Origin: Agrobacterium tumefaciens
GTDB taxonomy: Bacteria; Pseudomonadota; Alphaproteobacteria; Rhizobiales; Rhizobiaceae
Assembly: GCF_017726655.1 (NCBI RefSeq)
Contig: NZ_CP072308.1
Span: forward strand, 1,178,001 to 1,242,000
Direction: 5' to 3'
Length of the DNA: 64,000 bases
Numbering within the stretch: the first letter of the stretch is position 1; the number at the start of each line of letters is the position of its first letter. The translations under genes were made by a program, and so were the position numbers. Under the pieces are notes generated by a model. That model worked only from the letters and a program-made list of their open reading frames with translations, ran no database searches and was not told the origin of the DNA. Of this stretch, positions 9,347-16,896 are shown in pieces.

Positions 9347-9754
9347 ATGAGCGATCTGACATCCCCCAAAGTGAACAAGACCGATGCCGAATGGCGTGAG
9401 CAGCTGACGCCGGAACAATATCGCATCCTGCGCGAACACGGCACGGAGCGCGCCTTCACCGGTCCCTATTGGGATACATTCCAGAAGGGCCTCTATCGCT
9501 GCGCCGCATGCGACGAGCCGCTTTTCCTCTCCGATACAAAATTCGACGCCGGTTGCGGCTGGCCGAGCTATTTCGAGCCGGTGAAGCCGGGTGCCGTGAC
9601 CGAACATCGCGATGCGAGCCATGGCATGGTGCGCACGGAAATCCGCTGCGCCAATTGCGGCGGCCACCTCGGCCACGTCTTCCCCGACGGCCCGCCGCCC
9701 ACAGGTCTTCGCTACTGCATCAACGGCCATTCGATGGTGTTCGAGCCGGTTTGA
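9347..9754 (+). CDS. msrB: Peptide-methionine (R)-S-oxide reductase
   Basis: MsrB reduces methionine-R-sulfoxide in oxidised proteins, a cytosolic repair activity coupled to thioredoxin. The 135-residue product has the zinc-binding pairs CAAC (52, 55) and CANC (101, 104), the GCGWPSY substrate loop (69-75), and the catalytic Cys124 in [11 protein letters not shown]. All residues needed for activity are present. It is monocistronic and divergent from the Mrp operon. Confidence 0.97.
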   Translation: MSDLTSPKVNKTDAEWREQLTPEQYRILREHGTERAFTGPYWDTFQKGLYRCAACDEPLFLSDTKFDAGCGWPSYFEPVKPGAVTEHRDASHGMVRTEIRCANCGGHLGHVFPDGPPPTGLRYCINGHSMVFEPV

Positions 9755-9776
9755 GTGGCAAGACCGTGCCGCGAGT

Positions 9777-9806
9777 TTCTTCTCCCCGGTGGGGAGCAGA
9801 AACAAG
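9777..9806. repeat. Short dispersed palindrome (ctcccc/ggggag type)
   Basis: The sequence tttcttctccccggtgggg folds into a hairpin with agcagaaa. Close relatives occur at about 2226-2250 and 20970-21003, always between genes. Here it follows msrB and could act as its terminator, although no T run follows. Confidence 0.5.
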
Positions 9807-9834
9807 CGGCCATCGCCCGTTCCACAGATGGCGT

Positions 9835-10332
9835 TCACCCCAGCTTCAGTTCCATGCACGTCAGATCCAGCCAGCGGCCAAACTTGGTGCCCACCTCTGA
9901 AAACCGGCCCGCAACGGTGAAGCCCAGACTTTCATGCAGGCGGATCGAGGCGGTGTTTTCCGATTCGATGGCGGCGATCAGGACATGCACGTCGTTACCG
10001 GCGGCATGATCGATCAACGCCCGCATCAGCCGCTTGCCAATGCCATGGCCACGCGCGTCCTTATGCACATAGACCGAATTTTCGCGGGTGTGGCGATAAC
10101 CGTCAAAGGCGCGCCAGTCGCCATAGGAAGCATAGCCGGCAACCTTGCCCTCGAGAATGGCGACGATGACGGGAAATCCGCGTGATTTGCGGGCGGAAAA
10201 CCATTCCTTGCGGTTGTCCAGATCGACCACGACCTCGTTCCAGATCGCCGTCGTATTCACCACGGCGTCGTTGTAAATCTCCATGATCCCGCAGAGGTCA
10301 TCAACGGTCGCATCGCGCAGTTCCACGGTCAT
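9835..10332 (-). CDS. GNAT acetyltransferase, phosphinothricin acetyltransferase-like
   Basis: The ~165-residue protein belongs to the PAT/MddA-like GNAT group, which acetylates small amines such as methionine sulfoximine-type compounds. Visible features are LRDATVDDLCGIMEIYNDAV at the N-terminus, the ENSVYVHKDARGHGIGKRLM acetyl-CoA loop (RGHGIG), and FGRWLDLTCMEL at the end, typical of this subgroup. The substrate cannot be read from sequence. The start is uncertain: ATG at 10332 or 10347. A second member of the same subgroup lies at 59466-60008. Confidence 0.88.
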   Translation of the reverse strand: MTVELRDATVDDLCGIMEIYNDAVVNTTAIWNEVVVDLDNRKEWFSARKSRGFPVIVAILEGKVAGYASYGDWRAFDGYRHTRENSVYVHKDARGHGIGKRLMRALIDHAAGNDVHVLIAAIESENTASIRLHESLGFTVAGRFSEVGTKFGRWLDLTCMELKLG

Positions 10333-10432
10333 AGTGCTTTGCCTCATCGTTCTGAACGAGCGGACGCGGAAAGGCGGCAGCTCCTGCGACGAGCCTTAAG
10401 CGATGAAACGGAGCGATGTCCAGTGCGCCGCG

Positions 10433-11101
10433 TCAGGATGCGAGCGGAACGAGGCTGAAGGCGGTGACGACAGCAACATAATGAACCGCAGCGGCCGCGA
10501 CCACGAAGGCGTGCCAGATGGCATTCTGGAAACGCAGCTTCTCCCACACATGGAAGATGACACCGAGCGAATAGATAACGCCGCCGGCGACGATCAGCCA
10601 CAGCGTGAGCGGGGCGAGATGCGACGACAGAGGGCCGACAACCATGACGCCGCTCCAGCCCATGGCGAGATAAAGGCCAATCGCGACACGGTCATATCGG
10701 CCGGGAAACAGGCATTTGAGCAGGATGCCGCAGATGGCGGCAAGCCAGATCAGCCCCAGCATGACGGCAATCAGGGGATCGTGGATGCCGCGCATCAAGA
10801 ACGGCGTATAGGTTGCCGCGATGAGGATGAAGATGGCCGAATGGTCGAGGCGGCGCAGGAACCATTTTACGTTGGAGTGAGGCCAGATATTGTAGGTGAA
10901 GGACACGGAGAGGCAGGCAACGAGACCGAGACCATAGATCCACGCGGCGGCAATCGCACTGATGCTGCCCCATGTCATCGCATAGAAGATCAGCGCGGTC
11001 GCGCCGATCAGCGCAAAGACGATGCCGACCCCATGGACGATGCCATCGGCGACAATCTCGTGAAAATCATACTGGCGCCCAAACCGCCACATCTCGCTCA
11101 T
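10433..11101 (-). CDS. Hemolysin III/TrhA (PAQR-like) membrane protein
   Basis: The 222-residue protein has seven predicted membrane segments and the HlyIII/TrhA pattern: DGIVHGVGIVFALIG near the N-terminus, RRLDHSAIFILIAATYTP (about residues 83-100), and IFHVWEKLRFQNAIWHAFVVAAAAVHY near the C-terminus, supplying the His residues of the presumed metal site. In E. coli TrhA affects membrane energetics; the haemolysin name is historical. The enzymatic function is unproven. It appears monocistronic. Confidence 0.9.
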   Translation of the reverse strand: MSEMWRFGRQYDFHEIVADGIVHGVGIVFALIGATALIFYAMTWGSISAIAAAWIYGLGLVACLSVSFTYNIWPHSNVKWFLRRLDHSAIFILIAATYTPFLMRGIHDPLIAVMLGLIWLAAICGILLKCLFPGRYDRVAIGLYLAMGWSGVMVVGPLSSHLAPLTLWLIVAGGVIYSLGVIFHVWEKLRFQNAIWHAFVVAAAAVHYVAVVTAFSLVPLAS

Positions 11102-11280
11102 TTCTCATTCCTGTCCGCGTGCTTTGAGGGAAGCATGACGGCAATATTAGACAGGAACAAGACAGCGGGCGGTTAACGCCGATCAAATTGCGTTCGAGGC
11201 TGTTGCGAAAGGAGAGGTTGGAGGCAGGCGACGTTCCCTGGCGATAAGGATGAGTTTTTCAGGTTGTCGTACCTACACAC

Positions 11281-11392
11281 CGTCATACTGGCCCTGAGCC
11301 GGTATCCAGCCAGCCCAAGTCCTTGGGCTGAAAGAACTTCTCGCCGCGCAGACGCGCCTCGGCTGGATGCCGGATCAGGTCCGGCATGACGG
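11281..11392. repeat. ~112 bp dispersed mosaic repeat, copy 1
   Basis: The element opens with cgtcatactggccctgagcc and closes with ccggatcaggtccggcatga, so its ends are inverted (cgtcat...atgacg). An inner hairpin (caagtccttg) is followed by the cgccgcgcagacgcg block. Five further copies lie at 25713, 49446, 53689, 55514 and 61057. It is the main content of the 310-base gap between the TrhA-like and DksA-like genes. Confidence 0.9.
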
Positions 11393-11411
11393 AGGAAAGG
11401 TCGTTCACCCC

Positions 11412-11732
11412 TCACAGCGCCGCAGCGCATTCCTGGCAAAACGGCGTATAGGGCACCGCCTTTAGCCGATCCTCCGAAATCCGCTTGCCGCATTTGACAC
11501 AGATGCCGAAGGTGCCGTTCGCGATGCGGTCTAGGGCAGCGTCGATCGCGCGCAGCTCGTCCTGACCCGCTTGTCCCATCTCGTCCAGCACCTCGTCATT
11601 GCTGCGTTCGGTTGCGCGATCGTCATCGTCGGGATTGCGCGGCTCTTCGAAGTCGGCCTCGATCTTATGCAGGCGGCGGTAAAGCTCGCGCTGACGATCC
11701 CGCAGGATTTTCTCGTAACTGTCGACATTCAT
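11412..11732 (-). CDS. DksA/TraR family zinc-finger protein
   Basis: The 106-residue protein is of the short DksA-like type. It has an N-terminal coiled coil (DRQRELYRRLHKIEADFEEP), an acidic segment (NPDDDDRATERSNDEVLDEM), and a C4 zinc finger CVKC...CQEC near the C-terminus with GTFGICVKCGKRISEDRLKAVPYTPFC. Such proteins bind the RNA polymerase secondary channel. The ATG at 11732 follows GGAGGAAAG and is clearly preferred over upstream starts. It lies 118 bases downstream of the usp gene on the same strand; co-transcription is possible. Confidence 0.92.
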   Translation of the reverse strand: MNVDSYEKILRDRQRELYRRLHKIEADFEEPRNPDDDDRATERSNDEVLDEMGQAGQDELRAIDAALDRIANGTFGICVKCGKRISEDRLKAVPYTPFCQECAAAL

Positions 11733-11850
11733 GATCTTTCCTCCAGCCCATCTTCTCGTTTGTCGCATTTCCGGACGGAAAACCGGATTTTACTTTTCCT
11801 GGGAATGCCTGGGGGCTGTAACCCTGCCCGCCCCCTCTGAAACGTCAGGC

Positions 11851-12261
11851 CTATCGATCCACCAGCACCGAGCATTTGGCGTGACGCACCACGCGGTCGG
11901 CCGTTGCACCGATGAAGTAGTTGGTAAAGTCAGGCGTGTGCGAGGCGATGATGATCAGGTCAGCCTTGTGCTCCTCGGCAGCGGCGATGATTTCCCGCGC
12001 GGGCGCACCGCTTCTGATTTCATGGCTACCCCTGAAACCGCTTCTAGCCTTGAGGTCGGCGAGTTTCGCCTTGGCGTCCTTGATGGCATTTTCGATGAGG
12101 TCCACAGGCAGATCGATTGCCATGTAACCCGGCAGCTCCTCGACAACATTGATGAGAACGATCTCGCCGTCCGGGTCCAGCAACGCCTTGGCCTTTTCGA
12201 GGATTTTTTCTCCCTTGTCGGTGGCGCTGAGGTCTACCGGTACGATGATCTTCTTGTACAT
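11851..12261 (-). CDS. Universal stress protein (UspA family)
   Basis: The 136-residue single-domain Usp has KKIIVPVDLSATDKGEKIL at the N-terminus and the nucleotide-binding region HKADLIIIASHTPDFTNYFIGATADRVVRHAKCSVLVDR at the end. It contains G-A-T-A-D-R in place of the classical G-S-V/T-A; the GxxA-R pattern suggests nucleotide binding but is not decisive. The role is generally stress survival; no more specific function can be given. A ribosome binding site, AGGAGAC, precedes the ATG. Confidence 0.92.
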   Translation of the reverse strand: MYKKIIVPVDLSATDKGEKILEKAKALLDPDGEIVLINVVEELPGYMAIDLPVDLIENAIKDAKAKLADLKARSGFRGSHEIRSGAPAREIIAAAEEHKADLIIIASHTPDFTNYFIGATADRVVRHAKCSVLVDR

Positions 12262-12451
12262 GGCTGTCTCCTGTGGCTTGATCCGTTATTTCCGTCTCGC
12301 TCATCATTCCCCGCCAGCGCGGCCTTTGCCTTGATCGAAGTCAAAGCCGCAAGAGGCCGAAGAGTTTCATTGTCAACAAATAGTGGACAGTCAATCGTCT
12401 GCAGGCGATCTTTTCTGAACGACGAGAGCAGCCCATATTCACCTTCGACAA

Positions 12452-12485
12452 ACGCCGCAAAGCGGCGTCGGCCGATCCTTCGGCC
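12452..12485 (+). other. Tandem hairpins in the leader of the VOC gene
   Basis: Two adjacent stems, ACGCCGC/GCGGCGT (12452-12468) and GGCCGA/TCGGCC (12470-12485), lie 46 bases upstream of the ATG at 12531. There is no T run. They may be a structured 5' leader or part of a dispersed palindromic repeat. Confidence 0.4.
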
Positions 12486-12530
12486 ACCGATCCGCCCCGA
12501 CGGAGCGTCGGATTCAATATGGAGATCAAG

Positions 12531-13397
12531 ATGAGTGAAATCAAACAATTCGCCCTGACGCGGCCAGCTTATGTCGGTCAGGCGCACCTCGTCGTTCACG
12601 ATCTGCGGCGTGTTTCGGACTTCTACCAGAAGATCATCGGACTCTCGGTCCTGGAAAAGAATGCGAGCGGCGAAGTGCTTGGTGTCGGCGGCCAGCCGCT
12701 GCTGACCCTCTCCACCTCTACCTCGGCGGAACGCGCGCCGCGCAACGCTGCCGGGCTGTTCCACACCGCCTTCCTGATGCCGAGCCGGAACGATCTCGCC
12801 CACTGGCTGGCGCATGCCGCCCATAACAATATCCAGCTCCAGGGCGCCTCCGATCATCTGGTCAGCGAGGCGATCTATCTCGCCGACCCCGAAGGCAACG
12901 GCATCGAGGTCTATCGCGATCGTTCCCCTGACGAATGGACCTACCAGCCCGACGGCACCGTGGAGATGGCGACACTCGGCCTCAACCTTCAGGCGCTTTA
13001 CGACAGCGCGCCGAAGACGGCCTTCACGGGTGCTGCGGATGGAACCGCCATCGGCCACATCCATCTGCAGGTCGGTAATATTCCGCAGGCGGATGAATTT
13101 TATCAGGATGTGCTGGGGCTGAAGATCATGGCGCGTTATCCGGGCGCGAGTTTCTTCGGGTCGGGCGCCTACCACCACCACGTTGCCGCCAATATCTGGA
13201 ACAGCCGCGGTGCCGTGGCCCGCAAGGACAACATGACCGGCCTTTTCGGCTACTCGCTGAAATTCAACGAACCGGCCGCGCTCGAAAAGGCAATTTCCGC
13301 GCTCGACCGACTTGAAATTGCCACGGAAAGGCAAAGTGACGGGATCGTCGTGAAAGACCCCTGGGGCATCGGCCTGAAGCTATCTGCACAAGGCTAG
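12531..13397 (+). CDS. VOC family protein, catechol 2,3-dioxygenase-like (CatE type)
   Basis: The 288-residue protein contains two vicinal-oxygen-chelate modules, about residues 10-125 and 165-280. Candidate metal ligands are His19 (GQAHLVVHDL), His in GHIHLQVGN of the second module, and Glu in GNGIEVYRD. This resembles B. subtilis CatE-like extradiol dioxygenases. The substrate is not known; no ring-cleavage pathway genes are nearby, so the assignment stops at family level. The ATG at 12531 is preceded by GGAG with ideal spacing. Confidence 0.85.
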   Translation: MSEIKQFALTRPAYVGQAHLVVHDLRRVSDFYQKIIGLSVLEKNASGEVLGVGGQPLLTLSTSTSAERAPRNAAGLFHTAFLMPSRNDLAHWLAHAAHNNIQLQGASDHLVSEAIYLADPEGNGIEVYRDRSPDEWTYQPDGTVEMATLGLNLQALYDSAPKTAFTGAADGTAIGHIHLQVGNIPQADEFYQDVLGLKIMARYPGASFFGSGAYHHHVAANIWNSRGAVARKDNMTGLFGYSLKFNEPAALEKAISALDRLEIATERQSDGIVVKDPWGIGLKLSAQG

Positions 13398-13478
13398 ACA
13401 GCGGGGCCGCCGAAATTTGCGCAGCCCCGGAACCGCCGGATTTCTCGGACGTTAATCGCCTTATTGGGGGATAGTCCG

Positions 13479-14639
13479 ATGAATGAGAATGCCAAACCGG
13501 ATCACGCCGGCCCTGCGACCTTGATCGCAGACCACGCTGATCCTCTCGCGACACCGGCATCGGTGTCGCAACGGGACGATGCGCGCAGCCAGCAGCCGCT
13601 GGGCCGCGAGGCGCTCGACGTTTTTGTTGCCTGGTCGGTCATCGGCATTTTCCTGATCATGTCCATGGCGGTCATCCATGAATTGTCGATGATCCTCATG
13701 CCCGTCGTCATGGCTGTTGTCGTTGGCATGATCCTCGGCATCTCGGCCGAAAAACTGGCCTCCTACGGCATTCCCGGCGCAGGCGTCGCCATCATCCTGT
13801 CGAGCCTAGTTGCCGCCGTCATCTTCTTCGTGGTGAATTCGCTGATCGATCCGGTCTCGCAACTGGCAACGGAGGGCCCCGCCCTGATCGAGCGCAGCAT
13901 CGATCGCTTCCTGCCCTACGTCGAAAATTTTCGTTGGCTGAATATATCCGCCGCCACCTTCAGCATGGGCTCGATGTCGATGGAATCTCTGCTGTCGCGG
14001 AGCGGTGAAATCATCTCCCTGCTTGGCGCAAACGTGACACCTGCGATTGTTCAGGGCCTCATCTTCCTTGCGGCGCTGCTGATGTTTCTCTACAGCCGCC
14101 TGCGCCTGCGCAAGGCTCTCATCATGGCGTTTCCGGCACGCCATCAAAGGCTGAGAACGATTCGCATCATCGGCTCGGTGGAAAAGGTGCTGGGCACCTA
14201 TTTCGCGACGGCTAGCCTCATCTACGCCGCACTGGGCGTCACAATGATCGTCATCGCCTATTTCGGCGGTCTCGCCATGCCGCTTCTCTGGGGGCTGTTT
14301 GCCTTTCTTTCGAGCTTTATCCCTTTTCTCGGCATTACATTGATGACCATATCGCTCACCGTCGCGGGCATCATCACCCATGACAACATGATCCTTGCAC
14401 TGCTGCCGGCGGGCGTGTTTTTCACCATTCACCTGTTGATGGAAAATCTTGCCTTCCCGGCGGTCGTTGGCCGCAACATGGAGATCAATCCCTTCCTCGT
14501 TTTCGTCATGATCATCTTCTGGACGTGGATGTGGGGCGCAGCCGGCGCAATGCTTGCCCTGCCGCTATCGCTCATTGCCATGACGGTGACGCGCGAGCTG
14601 TTCCCGTCGCGCAAGGTGGTGCCGAACCTGCCGGATTGA
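13479..14639 (+). CDS. AI-2E family transporter (PerM/YdiK type permease)
   Basis: The 386-residue membrane protein has a hydrophilic N-terminus of about 45 residues and then eight or so hydrophobic segments. The family landmarks are YFATASLIYAALGVTMIVIAYFGG, LWGLFAFLSSFIPFLGITL and the C-terminal FWTWMWGAAGAMLALPL. Members have been linked to autoinducer-2 export, Na+/H+ antiport or unknown substrates, so the name does not fix the function. The ATG at 13479 follows TTGGGGGAT. Confidence 0.88.
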   Translation: MNENAKPDHAGPATLIADHADPLATPASVSQRDDARSQQPLGREALDVFVAWSVIGIFLIMSMAVIHELSMILMPVVMAVVVGMILGISAEKLASYGIPGAGVAIILSSLVAAVIFFVVNSLIDPVSQLATEGPALIERSIDRFLPYVENFRWLNISAATFSMGSMSMESLLSRSGEIISLLGANVTPAIVQGLIFLAALLMFLYSRLRLRKALIMAFPARHQRLRTIRIIGSVEKVLGTYFATASLIYAALGVTMIVIAYFGGLAMPLLWGLFAFLSSFIPFLGITLMTISLTVAGIITHDNMILALLPAGVFFTIHLLMENLAFPAVVGRNMEINPFLVFVMIIFWTWMWGAAGAMLALPLSLIAMTVTRELFPSRKVVPNLPD

Positions 14640-14726
14640 ATGCTGGTTTTCAATTACCGGCGTTGGCGAGTGGTTTACCCCCTCGCCGGGTATCAAAGGG
14701 CGGCCCTTGGCCAACACCCAGCCCGC

Positions 14727-15812
14727 TCACGAAGCAAGCGGCATTTCCCGCGCCAGCCGCTCGGCCATGCGTCGCTCATGCTCGATCAGCCACCTCTTGC
14801 GCCACAGCCCGCCGCCATAGCCGGTCAGGCTGCCATCGGCGCCGATCACACGGTGGCAGGGAATGACGATGGCGATCTGGTTTGCGCCGTTGGCGCGGGC
14901 GACGGCACGCACGGCCGACGGCTTTTCCATGGATGTTGCGAGCGAGGAGTAGCTGACGATCCTGCCCACTGGAATGGCCCGCAGGTTCCGCCAGACATCG
15001 CGCTCGAAAGCCGTGCCGTGGCCGGCGAGCCGGGTTTCGAAATTCGCAGAGCGGCCCGCGAAATATGCCTCAAGTTCTGCTTCGATCGTTTCGGTCACGG
15101 CCGTGCGGCCAAGCACCATGTCCGCGCCGGTGCGCGTCTTCAGCCGTTTCAGTTCGGCGGGCAGTGCCGGCCGGTCGGCAAATTCAAGCAGATGCAGGGC
15201 GTGATCGTCGGCAACGGCAAGCATCGGGCCAACAGGCGTGTCGATCCAGGCGCCCTTAAGGAAGCCCTTACCTTTCATGGCAGCTGGCGAGGTCCCGAAG
15301 AACTGGTTGATGGCCGCGCGAAAACCGCTGCCGGATTCGTATCCGGCATCGATCTGCGCACCAATCACCGCTTCGCCGGAGGCAATGCTCTCAGCGGCAT
15401 CGCCAAGCCGCCTCAAGCGGGCGATTTCCAGAAAGCTCATGCCGAAACGGCGCTTGAAGGCGCGCCGGACCGTCGATGGATCATGGCCGAGCGCCACGAT
15501 ATCATCCTCTCTCCAGCGCCGCGCCGGGTCTTCCTCAAGCGCCGCCAGCAGCGAGGCGACCGTCTCGTCGGCCGCGCCGTAGGACAACATCGGCTTGCAA
15601 CGCTTGCAGGGCCGGAAACCCGCTTCAAGGCATTCGGCGATGGTTTCCCGAAAGCGGCAATTCTCGATTTTCGGTTTGCGCGCCGTGCAGGTGAAGCGGC
15701 AGAAGATTTTGGTGGACGTCACGCAGACATAAGCCACGCCTTCATAGGCGGGGTCCTTGGCCACGAGGGCAGCGTAAAGCGTTTCGGTGTTGGGGCGTTT
15801 GAACAGCATCAT
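14727..15812 (-). CDS. ada: Ada: methylphosphotriester/O6-methylguanine-DNA methyltransferase and activator
   Basis: Ada repairs alkylated DNA and, when methylated, activates the adaptive response. All three parts are present in 361 residues: the N-terminal zinc domain with Cys38, Cys42, Cys69 and Cys72 at exactly the E. coli positions (FCRFTC, PCKRC); an AraC-type helix-turn-helix (about residues 85-185); and the methyltransferase domain with the acceptor Cys319 in IPCHRVIGADGSLTGYGGG. Two adjacent ATG codons (15812, 15809) are possible starts. No alkB or alkA follows in the window. Confidence 0.96.
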   Translation of the reverse strand: MMLFKRPNTETLYAALVAKDPAYEGVAYVCVTSTKIFCRFTCTARKPKIENCRFRETIAECLEAGFRPCKRCKPMLSYGAADETVASLLAALEEDPARRWREDDIVALGHDPSTVRRAFKRRFGMSFLEIARLRRLGDAAESIASGEAVIGAQIDAGYESGSGFRAAINQFFGTSPAAMKGKGFLKGAWIDTPVGPMLAVADDHALHLLEFADRPALPAELKRLKTRTGADMVLGRTAVTETIEAELEAYFAGRSANFETRLAGHGTAFERDVWRNLRAIPVGRIVSYSSLATSMEKPSAVRAVARANGANQIAIVIPCHRVIGADGSLTGYGGGLWRKRWLIEHERRMAERLAREMPLAS

Positions 15813-15932
15813 GGAAGAATGCTAGCGCAAATCCCGGCGCCATGCCGCCGAAAAACGGGCGCGGATGTGGACATGTCGAACCATTCCGCCGGTAAAGGGC
15901 CCGCCTGCAGGGAACCCTTCGCCGATGCCTAA

Positions 15933-15956
15933 GAGGGCAGCGCTGACGCTGCCCTC
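15933..15956 (-). terminator. Strong hairpin downstream of the xylA fragment
   Basis: GAGGGCAGCG, loop CTGA, CGCTGCCCTC form a perfect ten-base stem nine bases after the stop codon of the xylA remnant. Only a weak T stretch follows. It differs from the terminator that follows the intact xylA. Confidence 0.55.
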
Positions 15957-15965
15957 TCGTCGATG

Positions 15966-16250
15966 TCAAACGTAACGGTTGACGACGTTTTCGAGATATT
16001 CCTGACGACCGTATTTCGGCTCGGGATTGATATCCTCGCGCTCGACCCGTGCCGCGATCTCATCGAGCTTCAGCTCGCCGCGCAGCATCTTCCGGGCTTC
16101 CGGCAAATCCCACTTGGCGGAGCGCTCCTTGAGCGGCTTCGACAATGCGCCGTCCTCGATCATCTTCGCCGCTGCCTTGAGAGCGCGCGCACAATCCATG
16201 CCGCCGATATGCCGATCGGCAGGTCCTGCGGATCGAAAAACTGGCGGCAC
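15966..16250 (-). pseudogene. Degenerate duplicate of the xylA 3' end
   Basis: This stretch repeats the last ~283 bases of xylA (16898-17184) in the same orientation. The protein reads GGMDC...[19 protein letters not shown] through LENVVNRYV, with about eight substitutions. A one-base deletion near 16212 breaks the frame relative to xylA, and an A/G shuffle alters CCARG to C-ARA. Similarity stops abruptly near 16249. It has no start of its own and lacks the barrel, so it cannot be an isomerase. With the intact copy it brackets the leader-peptide gene. Confidence 0.9.
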
Positions 16251-16400
16251 GGTCTCCACCGCATCGGTGCCGACGACGATGACTTTGAATGCATAGCGCC
16301 TGGAGGCTCCAGCATAGCTCATCAGCCTGTCACAAAGTGTTTTTGTCGCCGAATATGGAGTTGGCCAGCGGAACCTCCAGTGCCGCAGATTGCCTGAACC

Positions 16401-16433
16401 CAGGCGCAGGAGCGCATCACGCTCTTGCGCCTG
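16401..16433. other. Long hairpin upstream of the leader-peptide gene
   Basis: CAGGCGCAGGAGCG (16401-16414) pairs with CGCTCTTGCGCCTG (16420-16433) with a single G-T wobble and a five-base loop. No T run follows on either strand, so it may be a transcript-stabilising or boundary structure rather than a terminator. Confidence 0.5.
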
Positions 16434-16455
16434 GCATTCATGAAAACATGGAATG

Positions 16456-16495
16456 AGAGCGTTTCCGCTGAACCTTCCTTCACCGCAAACGCTCT
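16456..16495. repeat. AGAGCGTTT/AAACGCTCT inverted repeat
   Basis: A nine-base perfect dyad with a 22-base spacer sits 20 bases upstream of the leader-peptide gene start. It resembles the small palindromic elements common in rhizobial intergenic DNA, but could also be an operator. Confidence 0.4.
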
Positions 16496-16515
16496 ATCGC
16501 AACGGGAGCAGAGAC

Positions 16516-16824
16516 ATGACGACCACACAGGCCGCCGCCTATTACGCACAGATCCGCAAAGATACGGCAACACTTGCCCGCTTCGCCAATATCACCAACG
16601 AGGCCGAACTTGCCGAGGCGATCGGGGCCGATGCGGCCGCGCGTGGTTTTTCGCTGACGCCGGATCAGATCAAAGCCGGTCTCGCGGATCTGGGTGCTGT
16701 GGTGAAACAGGCAACCGCCGGAGAAGAACTCGCCGATTTCGAACTGGAGATTGTCTCAGGCGGAGGAGATTTCGTACAGGAAGTAAAGGACTTCGCGATC
16801 AAGCTCAAAACCTGCAAATGGTAG
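16516..16824 (+). CDS. Nif11-like leader peptide, putative RiPP precursor
   Basis: The 102-residue product matches the Nif11-like leader (N11P) pattern. An N-terminal helical half (AAAYYAQIRKDTATLARFA) is followed by ELAEAIGADAAARGFSLTPDQIKAGL, corresponding to the conserved A-x-x-x-G-F-x-x-T/S-x-E/D-x-L block. The leader ends with ELADFELEIVSGGG, the typical acidic ELxxV-GG cleavage motif. Cleavage after the double Gly would release a C-terminal core of about 18 residues (DFVQEVKDFAIKLKTCKW) containing one Cys and one Thr. The ATG at 16516 has GGGAG upstream. No modification enzyme or peptidase-transporter is seen nearby. It is convergent with xylA. Confidence 0.82.
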   Translation: MTTTQAAAYYAQIRKDTATLARFANITNEAELAEAIGADAAARGFSLTPDQIKAGLADLGAVVKQATAGEELADFELEIVSGGGDFVQEVKDFAIKLKTCKW

Positions 16825-16838
16825 AAACATTTCGCGAC

Positions 16839-16875
16839 GGAAAAAACGGGAGCGGCGGCCAGATCCGCCGCCCCA
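16839..16875 (-). terminator. Terminator of xylA
   Basis: On the minus strand GGGGCGGCGG pairs with CCGCCGC(T)CCC around a short loop and is followed by six T (plus-strand A at 16841-16846). It lies in the 72-base gap between xylA and the convergent leader-peptide gene. Confidence 0.85.
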
Positions 16876-16896
16876 CACTAGCTTGGAACGTTATGC

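Noticed and set aside
10433..11101. A haemolysin toxin
   Set aside because: The HlyIII/TrhA family name is historical; nothing in the sequence supports cytolytic action.
15966..16322. A second, short xylose isomerase gene
   Set aside because: Only the last ~95 codons resemble XylA, a one-base deletion breaks the frame and there is no catalytic barrel; it is a remnant.
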